Source of the DNA: Boesenbergia rotunda
Lineage: Eukaryota; Streptophyta; Magnoliopsida; Zingiberales; Zingiberaceae
Assembly (NCBI GenBank): GCA_024364735.1
Contig: JAGFNQ010005178.1
Span: 105,662-169,661 of the forward strand
Length of the DNA stretch: 64,000 nucleotides
Direction: 5' to 3'
How positions within the stretch are numbered: the first letter of the stretch is position 1; each line of letters begins with the position of its first letter. A model generated the notes under the pieces. It did not search any database, had not been told where the DNA came from, and saw only the letters and a program-made list of their open reading frames with translations. Shown one piece after another: positions 46,762-57,435 of the stretch. Position numbers and translations under genes: made by a program.

Positions 46762-48039
46762 GTTAACTCTACTTTTGGTGTTCTTACTGCTTTACTTGAT
46801 TTGAAAATCAATTTCTAAAAGAATTTTAAAACTGCTTTACTTAATTTCAAAATCAATTTTTAATTAGTTTGAAAAATCTTTTTTAGCCTTTTCTTTTTAA
46901 ATCTTTTTCGACTTAGTTTTTTTAAAAAAACTACCCCCTTCAAAACTAGGGCTTTTTCGCAAATGGACTTAGCCTAGGCCCTAACCCTAGAACTGCATGC
47001 ACCTATAGATTTAGAAGCCAGCATCTCACAAGCACCTTAGGGTATTTTTGATTGATAACCTAGAATGGGCTGAGATGCTTAGGTCTTTGCTTAATTCAAG
47101 ATGTTTTAAGTCAGTGCATCTACAGTAATTGGGGCACTAAATACAAATTAAACAGTAATCAGGTTAAGTGTCAAGTTTAGAAAATCTGACTTGAACAGAA
47201 CACTTAACTTGACTAACCCTAGCGAAAACTACTGTTTATAATAGTTAGTAAGTAGCTAATTGGGTTAGACAGGACCCTAAAGAGATAATTGATATGGGTT
47301 TGGTTCAGTCTATCTTGCATTAGTTCAGTACAGCACATTAACTCTTTTTGTAATTTATTTATGCAATTTATTTATTTTTTCTGCTATATTGCCTTGTTTT
47401 TGATATATGGCAAAGGGGGAGAGTTAGGAAAAGGAGAGAAGATTTAAAATTTTATATTTATTTTACATTTTTTTTCAAATTCAAAATTTTCAAAACTTTA
47501 TTCTTTCTTCAAAAAGTACTTAATCTAAGTTCTTTTCAAAACTACTTAAAAGTACTTAAACTTAAGCTGTTTTCAAAAGTTTTGTAAAGTACTTAAACTT
47601 AAGCTGTTTTCAAAAGTTTTGTAAAGTACTTAAACTTAAGTTGTTTTCAAAAGTTTTTGTAAAGTACTTAAACTTAAGCTGTTTTTTTCAAAAATTTATC
47701 TAAGTACTTAAACCAAGCTAGGCTCAAAATTTGTTTGAATACTCAACCCAAGCTAGGTTCAAATTTTTCTAAGTACTTATCTTAAATAGAAAAGTTTCAA
47801 AAGATATCCAAACTTTTCTTTAGAAAATTTTCTAAGTTATTGACTTGAAAATGTCTCTAAATATCGTGGAAAATATTTTTCGAAATATTCTAAGTTCCAT
47901 CTTTAAAAACATAGAAACTTTTCAAACCCCACGAACCTTTAGAAAACCTAGGGGGAGATTCCTTCCAGGGGAAGGAAACTAAACTGTTATATCATCTGTT
48001 CTTGATTAACTTAACTTTTTGAACCGGGTTGCCATAAAT
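46762..48039 (+). other. 3' untranslated region of S4
   Basis: No gene is supported. Landmarks are CAGCATCTCACAAGCACC and GAGATGCTTAGG at 47022-47090 and a tandem repeat at 47540-47700. Ends in the polypurine tract AAAAAGGGGGAGTT (48041-48054). Confidence 0.8.
47540..47700. repeat. 45-base tandem repeat in the S4 3' region
   Basis: Three to four units share GTAAAGTACTTAAACTTAAG then CTGTTTTCAAAAGTTTT. Degenerate relatives of the unit occur over the whole 47480-47800 stretch. Confidence 0.75.
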
Positions 48040-48054
48040 CAAAAAGGGGGAGTT

Positions 48055-49292
48055 TGTTGGTGCAGACAGCACCCAAGTCGAACCTGTGTTTTGATAATGG
48101 TAAAAGGGTTCAAAAGTTAAGATATTATGTTGATCTAACATGTTCACTAAGTATACAGGAAAGAAGTCCTAGGTACACTGGGCACGAAGTCCTGGTCGAG
48201 GACTGGGCACGAAGCCCTGGCATGGAGCTGGGCACCGAAGACCTGCTCGGAAGGTGGGCACGTCGCGGATTGGGCACGAAGACCTGGTAAGTAAAGCTGG
48301 GCAAAAGTCCAACCGGAGGAGCCGATTGGCAAAAGGTAAATTCTCCTGAGAGGAGTAGGTGAGGACGCGTTCCCCATTGAGGGAACAGTAGGCGTCGGTT
48401 CGACCTAGGGCTCCATTTTGGAGACCCAAAGTCAGAACCAAGACAGCTAAGGATGTATAAACCTAATACATGATTGCTTTGTGTTGTTTTGGACTAACCC
48501 TGGATGCAGGACCGAAGGAATGAGTTTCTGCAGCTCAGAACGCCTCAAAGGAGAGAGGCAACAGCTGAGTAGAGCGCCCCCAGTGTCCCGGGCGCCCCCA
48601 AGGTCAAGGCAAAACAAGTGAACTGGGCGGGGCGCCCCCATGCTCCCGGGCGCCCCGGATGCTCCGGGCACCCTGGGTCCAAGCCAACGAGGTAGATAAG
48701 GTTCAAGCCAGTGAGAAGCCAGCAGACTGAGTCAACCCGGGCGCCCCCTGCTTCCCGGGCACCGCCGTCAAAGCTTGATCCCTATTTTGGAGGGATTAGA
48801 GCTGACCGATAGAGTTACGCATAGGAGGACACGTGGAGGACGCCCCCAACGTCCCGGGTGCCCCCAGACCTGCTATAAATGGGGCTCTACCCCTGAAGCA
48901 TCAGCATCACTTCTTCAAACACCAATACGCTCTTCTACTCAAGCGCTCTGCCTCGGAAACCTCCCAACTCGAGATACAAGCGTCGACGACGTCCCTCTGC
49001 TCCAAAATACAATCCACACCGGGCGTCGGTAATAAAGAGCTGACTTTTTAAGTTTACTGTACTTCAATTGTAAGATCTGTCTGTAAACCTTTCTGCGCAC
49101 ATATAGAATTGCCCGCAGTAAACGGTCAACGACCGTGGGCCTTGGAGTAGGAGCCGACCGCGACTCTGAACCAAGTAAATCGCTTGAGTTCTTTGCGTTG
49201 TGTTTTAAATTTCAGCTGCTAATTCTCTTAATCTCGAATCCGAAACGTTTTATGATATTCACCCCCCTCTATCGTATTCTCTCGATCCAACA
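48055..49292 (+). repeat. 3' LTR of S4
   Basis: This 1238-base LTR runs from TGTTGGTGCAGAC to CTCGATCCAACA, followed by the duplication TAGAT. It has GAAGTCCTGGTC-type repeats (48165-48300), GGGCGCCC boxes (48570-48870) and a TATA-like CTATAAATGG near 48872. Very similar to the S1 LTR. Confidence 0.9.
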
Positions 49293-49297
49293 TAGAT

Positions 49298-50139
49298 GTC
49301 ATGTAAAGCAATGCTAGGGATGCATTGTGGTTTGGTATGGGCAGATACATCAAGAGGAGATCAAAACTAGGACTTTAGGTCAAAGTTAAAATTGGACCAT
49401 TTAGATAGTTTTGAGTTTTGTGTCAATCTTAGGATTGTTGATAGATACATGTTTGAATCTATTTTTCCCAAGTAGATATGGGTGCCACAAACCTCTCCAC
49501 AAAATTTGAAGATTTTTAGAGATTTGTGAAATTTCTGGTGCATTTCTGAAATTGTGTCAGAAATGTTGGAAAATACAGTTTTTGGGTACCGGTCGACTGG
49601 TTCAGGGGGCAGCGACTAGTAACAGTGCTATCGCAGTCGACTGATATAGACTGAAATTATTTTTCAGCAATCGAAAAGTGTCGTAATGATGATATGAGGG
49701 GTTAATACACTTTGTGTATGATCATTAGAGGTTAAAGGATCTAATAAGAGGGAAATTATTGGAAGTCCTTTTGATTTGTGGCAAAGGGGGAGAAGTGTTA
49801 GGTTTAAGGGGGAAACCGAACATGTAAAGGGGGAGCATTGTTGCTCATGTAAGAGAGAATCTTGGAGAGGTTCTTAAAAAGCCTTTGTAGGTCCAATGTA
49901 GGGGGAACCTTGGAGAGGATTTAAAAAGCCCGGTTGGTAGAAGTCCTAAACTCATTGGGGAGATTTAGGTGTGGGGATGCCTTGTGATAGGATCCATGCA
50001 TGTTTGCATTGCATATGAATTGGCGGTATAAGTCCAAGGTGAAGCCTTGGCAACGTAAGTCCAAATGGTTATTAGCATTATATTTGCTATTTGTTTTCCC
50101 TAACTTAAACGTATTGCCAAACATCAAAAAGGGGAAGAT
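49298..50139 (+). other. 3' non-coding region of D
   Basis: No gene is supported. It has GTCGACTG palindromes near 49590 and 49640, and three extra purine tracts like AAAGGGGGAG between 49780 and 49840 before the true polypurine tract AAAAAGGGGAAGAT at 50126-50139. Confidence 0.7.
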
Positions 50140-51231
50140 TGTTGAGGCAATCTATGGTCCGGAGTGACCATGTGTTTTGATGATTGGGCAAAGGGTTTAA
50201 GATATGTTCACCCTTGTGTTTGATATGTGTATTTGAGTGTGCAGGTTTGCAGGATACACATGAACTTAGTTGAATGTCTTTGGGTTCGGTGAAGGATGGA
50301 ATGGGGAGACGAGCCGTGGGCTTGCATGCATCCGAGAGACCGTGGACAAAGCAAGGACGATGAGCCGAGGGAAGCGCACTTCGAGACATACGCAAAGGAT
50401 GGCATGGGGAGACGAGCTGTGGGCTTGTATGCATTCGAGGACGAGAGCCGAAGTCGAAGAAGGCTTGATGGCAACAGGTTGAGGCTGCTGGAAGTAGGAA
50501 CGATGAGCCGAGGGAACTGCACTTCGAGGCATACGTGAAGGATGACATGGGGAGACGAGCCGTGGGCTTGCATGCATCCGAGGGACGAGAGCCAAAGTTG
50601 AAGAAGGCTTTAAGGCAACAGGTCAAGACTGCTGGATGAAGTGTCAGCTAAGTCGTGAGGGTTCGAGTGCTGAGATAATTGTACTCAGGAAGGGAAACCC
50701 TAGGCTTGGGTAGGTGGCAGTCGACTGGTGCTTGAATTAGTCGACCGATGTAGAGCACAGAAAGATCTGTCGACTGATCCTACGATCAGTCGACTGGTGT
50801 CGAACAGAATTTGAATCGTCGGGCTGTGACATTCAAATTGCGAGGACCACTCGACTGGTAACGGTCAGAACAGTATCGATCACTATTTAAGAGGGCTCGT
50901 TTTGGCTGAGTTTCATTGACGAAATAAGATTGGTTAGAGCTTATTAGTAGTCTTCTAGTGCTCTTGTATTGTCGGGAGTTTCTGGCGAGGTTTCACCACC
51001 CACAAGGAGCGACAAGAGCTAGTCGGAGGTCTTCCGGGGACTCATCCACCGACAGATCAGGATCGTCTTCCTTACGGACAGTCGTGGAGTAGAAGCCTTA
51101 TCTCCGAACCACGTAAACAGTTTGCGTTATTAGTATTTCCACTTGCGCACACTAACATTGTAGGAAGAATCGGCGACCAAAGTGGTTGATCGGCTATTCA
51201 CCCCCTCTAGTCGTACATTAAGGTCCTAACA
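50140..51231 (+). repeat. 3' LTR of D
   Basis: This 1092-base LTR runs from TGTTGAGGCAATC to GGTCCTAACA and closely matches 34093-35206. It has the same minisatellite (50296-50590) and GTCGACTG cluster. Long frames on both strands here are repeat by-products. Confidence 0.9.
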
Positions 51232-52338
51232 CTGTTCCCTTTCTCAGGGAACACACCCTCACCTATTCCACTCTAGAGAAGTTACCCTTTGCCAATCGGG
51301 GCCTTTGGTTGGACTTTTGCTCAGTCTCCGAGACTCCCGGATCTCGAGACGTCCGATCCTCGACTCGTCTCTACTTCTGTCCGTAGTCCTCGCTCGGCTA
51401 AGTCTTTTGCCCATCCCCGACTAAGACTTTGTGCCCAATTCCTTGAATTAAACATCGGTGGCCAACCCTCGGCCTATACTTGGTGTTCAATCCACGACCA
51501 AGACATTGTGCCCAATTCCTCGAACTAGGACTTCGGTGCCCAACCCATTGCCAAGACTGTTGGGGTTGCAAGGTTGCAAACATAGTCCCACATCGAAAAC
51601 ACATGGGAAAAATCATAGGCTTATAAGGAAAAAAGATATCTCCATTGGCTTGAGGCCTTTTGGGATAGCCCAAGAGCAAAACTATGGGGGCCTAAGCCCA
51701 AAGTGGACAATATCATACTATTGTGGAGATATCTAAATTCCTTTCGGTCTTAATAAGGACTTCGTGCCCAATTCCCTGAACCAGGACTTCTTGCCTAACC
51801 CTCGGTTTGGTCTTCAGTGCCCAGCCCCCGGGCAGGACTTCGTGCCTAACTTCACTCACCAGGACTTCGTCCACCTAGTTTCACTCACTAGGACCCAGCT
51901 TCACTCATAAGGATTTTGTTCACCTAACTTCACTCACTAGGATCTAGCTTTACTCACCAGGATTTCGTTCCTCGATAAGGACTTCTTTGCTAGTCATCTT
52001 AATCATGACTTGACTTCTCTTGGCCAAACATCAAGTCCTGTTTGGCTCAGTCCTTTGTCTATCTGACCAGATATGGGTTTAGTCACTTTGCCAAACATTA
52101 AGTCCTGTTTGACTTATCCCTTGGTCAATCTGTCCAACCCTGGGTACTATTCACTCTACCAAACATCAGATCCTATTTGGCTAACCCTTTATCAAACTGA
52201 TCAAACCTAGGTTTACTCTAACAATCATCAGGTCCTGTTTGGCTTAATCCTTGATCACTTTGACCAGATCATGGTATATTGTCAAACATCGAAACACTAG
52301 AGGTTGACTATTCATGACTGATGCTCTTTATACCAACA
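51232..52338 (-). repeat. LTR of G, right half (LTR 5' end)
   Basis: On the minus strand the LTR starts TGTTGGTATAAAG at 52338, next to the degenerate polypurine tract 52339-52352, and runs to the D insertion. It contains about ten CACTAGGACT/CCAGGACTTCG-type repeats (51500-52000). With 33226-34092 it makes one LTR of roughly 1.97 kb, part of which is the small insertion at 51559-51740. Confidence 0.8.
51559..51740 (+). mobile_element. Possible small solo LTR or TRIM-like fragment
   Basis: The sequence starts TGTTGGGGTTGCAAGG and has GTCCCACATCGAAAACA, a TTATAAGG box, AGGCCTTTTGGGATAGCCCA and GTGGACAATATCATACTA. This cluster is widespread in plant LTRs and TRIM-like elements. F has no such block at the matching place. 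The right end and target duplication are not clear, so the limits are approximate. Confidence 0.5.
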
Positions 52339-54238
52339 ATCTCCATGTTTTTGATGTTTGACAATAATCATAAGTTAGGTTATGATCTTAGGGTTTTAGG
52401 TCAATTCTTGGGGGAAAATAAAAAAAAAATCTAACTTAAGGTACTCTCTCCCACTTTGACACACATCAAAAAGAAATATAAGGTAATAACACAGATTTTA
52501 AATTAAAATTTGCATCAACAACATGATTTTTGAAAATGTTTAAGTTTTTTTAAAGAAAATATAATTTTAAAAAATCTTCCCTTTTTTTATTATTAAAAAA
52601 CCAAGTACCTTTATCAAAAAAATTTTAAGAGACGCTAAGTACTTGAGTAAAATTCAAAAGATAAGTACTTTATTGATTTGAAATTCCCTAAATTTGACAC
52701 AATCTAGGAATCTTATTTATACAAGAATATTTTCTATGTGTGTTAGAGATTTTCCAATCAAGATAATGTATTTTCAATATATGTATTTAATTTTCAAAAA
52801 ATAATAAATTACTTGGTTTGAATTCTTCCCCAATCTGACACAATTAGGAAACCTTGTTAACCACAAGGAAAACTTTCCTATATATCTTGGAGATTTTTTC
52901 AAACTCAAGTAATGTTTCAAAGATATTCAAAAATATTCAAAAGATAAAAGATTTCAAAGTATGTTTGAGAATATTGTATTTTTTTAAATAAAAGTGTTTT
53001 TGAAAAGATAGTGTTTTTTTTGAAAATATAGTATTTTTGAGACTTCTAATGGTTCTTTTAATTTGAACATCCCCCTAAATTGACATAGTCCTAGGAAGTT
53101 TGTTGACCACATGTTGATCTTCCTCTGAGTCTTAGGGTTTGATTCAAACGAAAAGAATTATAAAAATTTTTAAGAAAGATTTTAAAGTAATCAAAAATTA
53201 AAGGACGAATTGTTCTTTTGATTGGAACTCCCCCTAAGTCTGGCACAATCTTAGGGATCCTTGCAGATTATAAGGAAAACTTCCTATGTGTCTTTATAGT
53301 TTATTCAAATCATAAGAGCAATTAACGCATATTTTAGAAAAATATTTTTGAAAGAATATGATAATTTTTGAAAAAGTATTTTTCAAAAAATATTTTGAAA
53401 GATATAATAAATTTTTGAAAAATATTTTTCGAAAAGCATTTTGAAAGAAATAATAATTTTTATGCAAAAACCATTTTGAAAGAGATAAATTTTAAAAAAA
53501 TAAATTTAAAAAAAATCAAAAGAAATGTTAAAAAAATCACAAAAAGATAGACTCCCCCTAAATTGACACATTCTGGCTACCCTTGTTAACTACAAGGAAC
53601 TCTACCTATGTGTCTTAAGGGGTTTAGTGTTGACCTAGATGATTTGTGTCTAATTGCAAGTCAAACAACTTTCGAAAAGATATATAATTTTTGAAATATA
53701 TTGATAGGTACACACAATCATGCTTGAAATTCATTAAAATATTATTATTTTTAATCACTATTTTTAAAATAGATTTTTAAGAAAATATTCTAAGGATTTT
53801 TGAAAATATTATCAAAATATTTATCAATTGATTAGTCCTTATCATCTCACCCATTCTAAGTGTTGTAGTACAAAGAAGCATAGTTGTCTAATGGGTGTTG
53901 TGAGATGCTTGAATAAATTTTTTAATTTAATTTTATAGATTATTTGACCTTGAGTTAGATTCAAGTTTAACAATTAGTAACTTAAATGCAAATTTCAATA
54001 ATTGACTTCAAGGTCTTGGTGAGGAACAGGGCCTTCTTGGTTATCGGAACAATTACCCTTTCCTTAGACAAAGTCTTTTAAAGAAATGATACTTTCATTT
54101 TACTTTTTGAGAAACTCTGGTCTAACTAGTCTATGTGGCGAGTTAGCTTCGGCTAATTTCACATAGCTAGGTCAACCAAGTCGGGTACTCCTTGATGGAG
54201 ACAAAGGAAGTGAACAAGTTGCCCAACAAGCTAACGAT

Positions 54239-54436
54239 ATGGATCATGCTCAACCCACTCTAGAAGATGTTGATGATCCATTATGCATCAAAGGGGGTCC
54301 AATTACAAGGGCTAATGCTAAAAAGATTAAAGAAGCACTTTATGTGCTAATTGAAGATGTGAAAGCCAAAGCGACCATTGAAGAAGGTTTGACCAAGAGC
54401 AAGTCTTACGCCAAAAGAAGGGGGGACGTGGCATAA
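54239..54436 (+). pseudogene. Short Ty3/gypsy polyprotein fragment
   Basis: 65 codons include DDPLCIKGGPITRANAKKIK, resembling the GPITRARAKK(I/F)KEAL motif frequent in plant gypsy (chromovirus) polyproteins. Lacks any enzymatic domain. Confidence 0.5.
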
Positions 54437-54921
54437 ATCACGGAGACGTGGCACTAAACGAGGAAATGTGCCCAGTCTATCACTCTCAATATAAAATGTA
54501 GTCTAACCCCTCCAGTAAAAGAGTTACACTCTCTCAACTTTATAGGTATTTTTCTTTTCTGCTGCTTTTACCCTAAAAATTTTAACTAATTCTTTTGAGT
54601 ATAAAAGGTAGTCCAAAGAATTGTAACTAATTCTTTTGAGTATATTAATTATCTTGTATTATTTTATATTTAATTTTTAATATTTGAAAAATATTAATCA
54701 ATTTTATTAATTGAACATTTAACTAATAATTTATTTAATTTATATTTTATATTTTTATTATGTTGAATCATATATATAGAATAATAATTTCATGGATATC
54801 AATAAAATTATTTTTATTATTTTATTCATCAATGTTACACGATGAATTAAATTTGTGATTATTATAAATTGTTTAACAGATTTTTTTCTGATAAATTATT
54901 ATCTTTCAGTAGAAGGGGGGA

Positions 54922-55397
54922 TGTATGCTAACCTTCAAAAATGTTCTTTTTGCACTAATCAAATTGAGTTTCTTGGTTGTATTGTTAGTGCTAAGGGAAT
55001 AGCAGTTGATGAGAAGAAGGTTAAGGCTATTCGTGAATGGCCAACACCAAAAATAATAACTGAGGTACGTAGCTTCCATGGTTTGGCAAGTTTCTACAGA
55101 AGGTTTGTCAAGAATTTTAGCACTTTAGCCGCACCCTTGACTGAAATTGTTAAAAAGAATGTTGGATTTCATTGGAATAGTGAACAAGATTTAGCCTTCA
55201 ACTCACTTAAGGAGAAATTAAGTTCTGCACCATTACTTGCATTACCTAACTTTGTTAAAACTTTCAAAATTGAGTGTGATGCATCAGGAATAGGTATTGG
55301 GGCTGTGCTAATACAAGAAGGTCAACCCTTTGCTTATTTTAGTGAGAAATTGAGTGGAGCAGCTTTAAACTATCCCACTTATGACAAAGAGATGTAA
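54922..55397 (+). pseudogene. pol: Ty3/gypsy reverse transcriptase-RNase H fragment
   Basis: Reads YANLQKCSFCTNQIEFLG, VKAIREWPTPKIITEVRSF, GLASFYRRFVKNFSTLAAPL and IECDASGIGIGAVLIQEG, with YFSEKLSGAALNYPTYDKEM at the end. This is the reverse transcriptase thumb and the start of RNase H of a chromovirus (Reina-like). The catalytic YxDD part upstream is missing, and the frame ends with TAA right after DKEM. The frame begins at 54855 but the first 20 codons do not match. Confidence 0.85.
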
Positions 55398-55810
55398 TGG
55401 TGCCAAGAGCTCAATAGGCCTATGTAGTCTATATAGGCCTCTACTAAATGGGCTTCCTTTTGGCCTTTTAGGGTTTTAGGTCAACCTATAGCTATAAATA
55501 TAGGGGGTGGCGGCCACAACATGGAACTTTTGGCTTATTCAATCTACTACATGGTGAGGCTCTCACTTGTTGATTCTTCATTGAACTAGAACTTATCAAG
55601 GCATCCCCTTGTGGCGTTCAAGACTTATCAACCTCAATCCCAAGGTTGTGGCGTCTATCTTCTTCTTCTTCTATACCAAGGTTCGTGCTTCCTTAAGCAT
55701 TGGGTCGAGGTTTCTTTCTTTCACTCTCCATCTTTTCGATTTAGACTATCTTTCTCTCTTTCTTCCATTTGTTGTGTGTTCTTGAGACTTCTTCTCATTG
55801 GGTTTGCATC
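55398..55810 (+). other. Promoter-like tail of the inserted fragment
   Basis: No gene is supported. It has CTATAAATATAGGGGGTGG near 55490 and a CTTCTTCTTCTTC run. It may be part of an LTR of the gypsy element whose fragment precedes it. Confidence 0.4.
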
Positions 55811-56799
55811 ACTCCTTACCCTTCCTGACTTCCCTGACCAAGCTTCCCCAACATACTATCATCTCGCCCATCCTGGAATTATGTTAGGCAAGTATAAACT
55901 AATCTTTTTCCTATCTAGCTATTCTATGTTAAGCAAAATGTAAGCTAGCATGAATGACATGAAAGATATATATGAAGAAAAATAAACGATGCGTGAGCAT
56001 GACAGTTATATCAATAAAGTCAAATCATTTTAATTATATTTTTAATAAAGTATCAAATTCTCGATTTAATAAAGAATGTCTGAACTTGCGAATATGTCAA
56101 CCCACTTTGACATATTTATTATTATCAAGTTGAACATTTTAGTTGGGAATTTTACTTAGTTTCATAATTAAAGGTAATAAATTTAAATTTAGTTCATGGA
56201 TTTGAATTTTGAATTAAGGATTGACTTTCTAATTAAAATTGATTTGTTAATTAAAAATTAAGATTTATTCAATTAGCTTTAAATATTTTAAGAATTATTA
56301 GAATTTGAGATATAGATTATTAATATTTAAGATTTTAAGAATTAAAATAAAATTTGAATTTGTGATTAATTATGATTTATGTTTTTAAGAATTTAATTAA
56401 GATTTAAGTTTTTATGATTTGAATAATAATTTTGGGTCTAAATGCATCATTTCCATTAATTCAAAAAATTATTATTTCTTTTGATTTTATGTTTTCAATT
56501 TTATTTAATACTTCTATTGTATTTGAATTCTTTTAATCCTTTTTAATTATAGCATCAATTTTGGTAAATTCATCTTCATCTTTAGAATCATATTCTTCTT
56601 CGTCTTCAGACTTATATTCAGAATTAATAAAACTTGTATCATTATCTTCAAAATAAGTAGAATAATTTTCAGGATTACTAATTAAGGTTGTATCATTATC
56701 TTCAATATAAGTAGAATATTAATTAAAGATTCATAATTACCATCAAAGTTATTTGAATTATTTTTAGAATTATTAATTAAAGTTTCATCTTTATCTTCA

Positions 56800-57425
56800 G
56801 AATTATCAATTTAAGGTTTCATAATTATCATCAAAGTTATCAATTACAGTTTCATAATTATCTTCAAAATTATTAATATTATCTTCAGGTCTATTAATTA
56901 TGGTTTGATTATTATTTTCAGAATTATTAGGATTAACTTCAGGATTATTAGGATTAAATGAAAAAAAGTTAGAATTAATTTCTAAGATTGCAGCATTAAT
57001 ATTAAAAATTAAGAAGATAATATTCAATATTTTAATATTATCAATATTTGATTTGATCCATTACTAGCTAATTTATCATGCAATACATTAAGTTTGCTAC
57101 ACAGATAATCTAATTTATTTGAAAAATTAAAGGTTACGCTCACATGCATAGGGGTATTTCTAGAAAGAAAATTATCATACACATTTGAATCTAAACTGAT
57201 AGGAATACTTCTTGAAGAATTAAAATTTTGTACCTTCTTTACCTTTTTCCCATTTCTTGGCATTTTGGGCACACTTATCCTCCAGTCTGAATACTGATTC
57301 TTATAATGCCCATAGTTTTGGCACATAAAACACATGATGTGGCTCTTGTCACTCCGGGCTCCTAGCTCTGGTACCTCCGTTGCCGCTGGTGGTGATGTAC
57401 GAGTCTTACGAGTAAAACACTGATA
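56800..57425 (-). pseudogene. gag: gag remnant of G
   Basis: On the minus strand, after a truncated first motif (QCFTRKTRTSPPAATEVPEL), there is a zinc knuckle CFMCQNYGHYKNQY with the last Cys replaced by Tyr, a basic stretch, a short coil (LDYLCSKLNVLHDKLASN) and an Asn/Asp-rich acidic tail with NNPEVNPNNSENNN. Frames change at 57024. The same order is found in F. Confidence 0.7.
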
Positions 57426-57435
57426 TTTAATAATG

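Larger units (their letters stand above)
37030..49292 (+). mobile_element. S4: SIRE-type copia element with TSD, hit by E
   Basis: S4 lies between perfect TAGAT duplications at 37025-37029 and 49293-49297. It has the first 182 bases of a 5' LTR, then E, then part of its own leader, gag, integrase, reverse transcriptase, RNase H, 3' region, polypurine tract and a full 3' LTR. Its own 5' LTR remainder and primer site are missing to the right of E, so a deletion took both the E end and this segment. It is the best pol copy in the window. Confidence 0.9.
34093..51231 (+). mobile_element. D: gag-only copia-like element holding S4
   Basis: This element has a 5' LTR (34093-35206), primer site, degenerate gag (35272-36836), insertion S4 (37030-49292), a non-coding 3' region (49298-50139) and a 3' LTR (50140-51231). 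Without S4 its interior is only about 2.7 kb and has no trace of protease, integrase or reverse transcriptase. Flanks are TTGTT (34088-34092) and CTGTT (51232-51236), a target duplication with one mismatch, and the host LTR continues across it. Confidence 0.85.
54195..55811 (+). mobile_element. Insertion with Ty3/gypsy fragments in G
   Basis: About 1.6 kb is absent from the matching place in F. ACTCCTT flanks it on both sides (about 54188-54194 and 55812-55818), a possible 7-base duplication. It holds a short gypsy-type tail ORF (54239-54436), AT-rich filler, a reverse transcriptase fragment (54922-55397), and a promoter-like stretch with CTATAAATATAGGGG near 55490. The order looks rearranged. 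The class of the inserting element is unclear. Confidence 0.5.
52339..57435 (-). mobile_element. G: interior of a gag-only SIRE relative
   Basis: On the minus strand the order is gag zinc-knuckle region (57420-56800), AT-rich spacer, the conserved block (55915-55811 and 54190-54000, split by an insertion), a 3' region with CATCTCAC landmarks near 53840-53920, an AT-rich part and the polypurine tract. No pol is present. The upstream gag half, leader and 5' LTR are cut off at about 57435 by the B2 LTR fragment. Confidence 0.7.

Noticed and set aside
50105..50626. 173-codon and overlapping minus-strand frames
   Set aside because: Products of the D LTR minisatellite; repeated in frame in the other D LTR.
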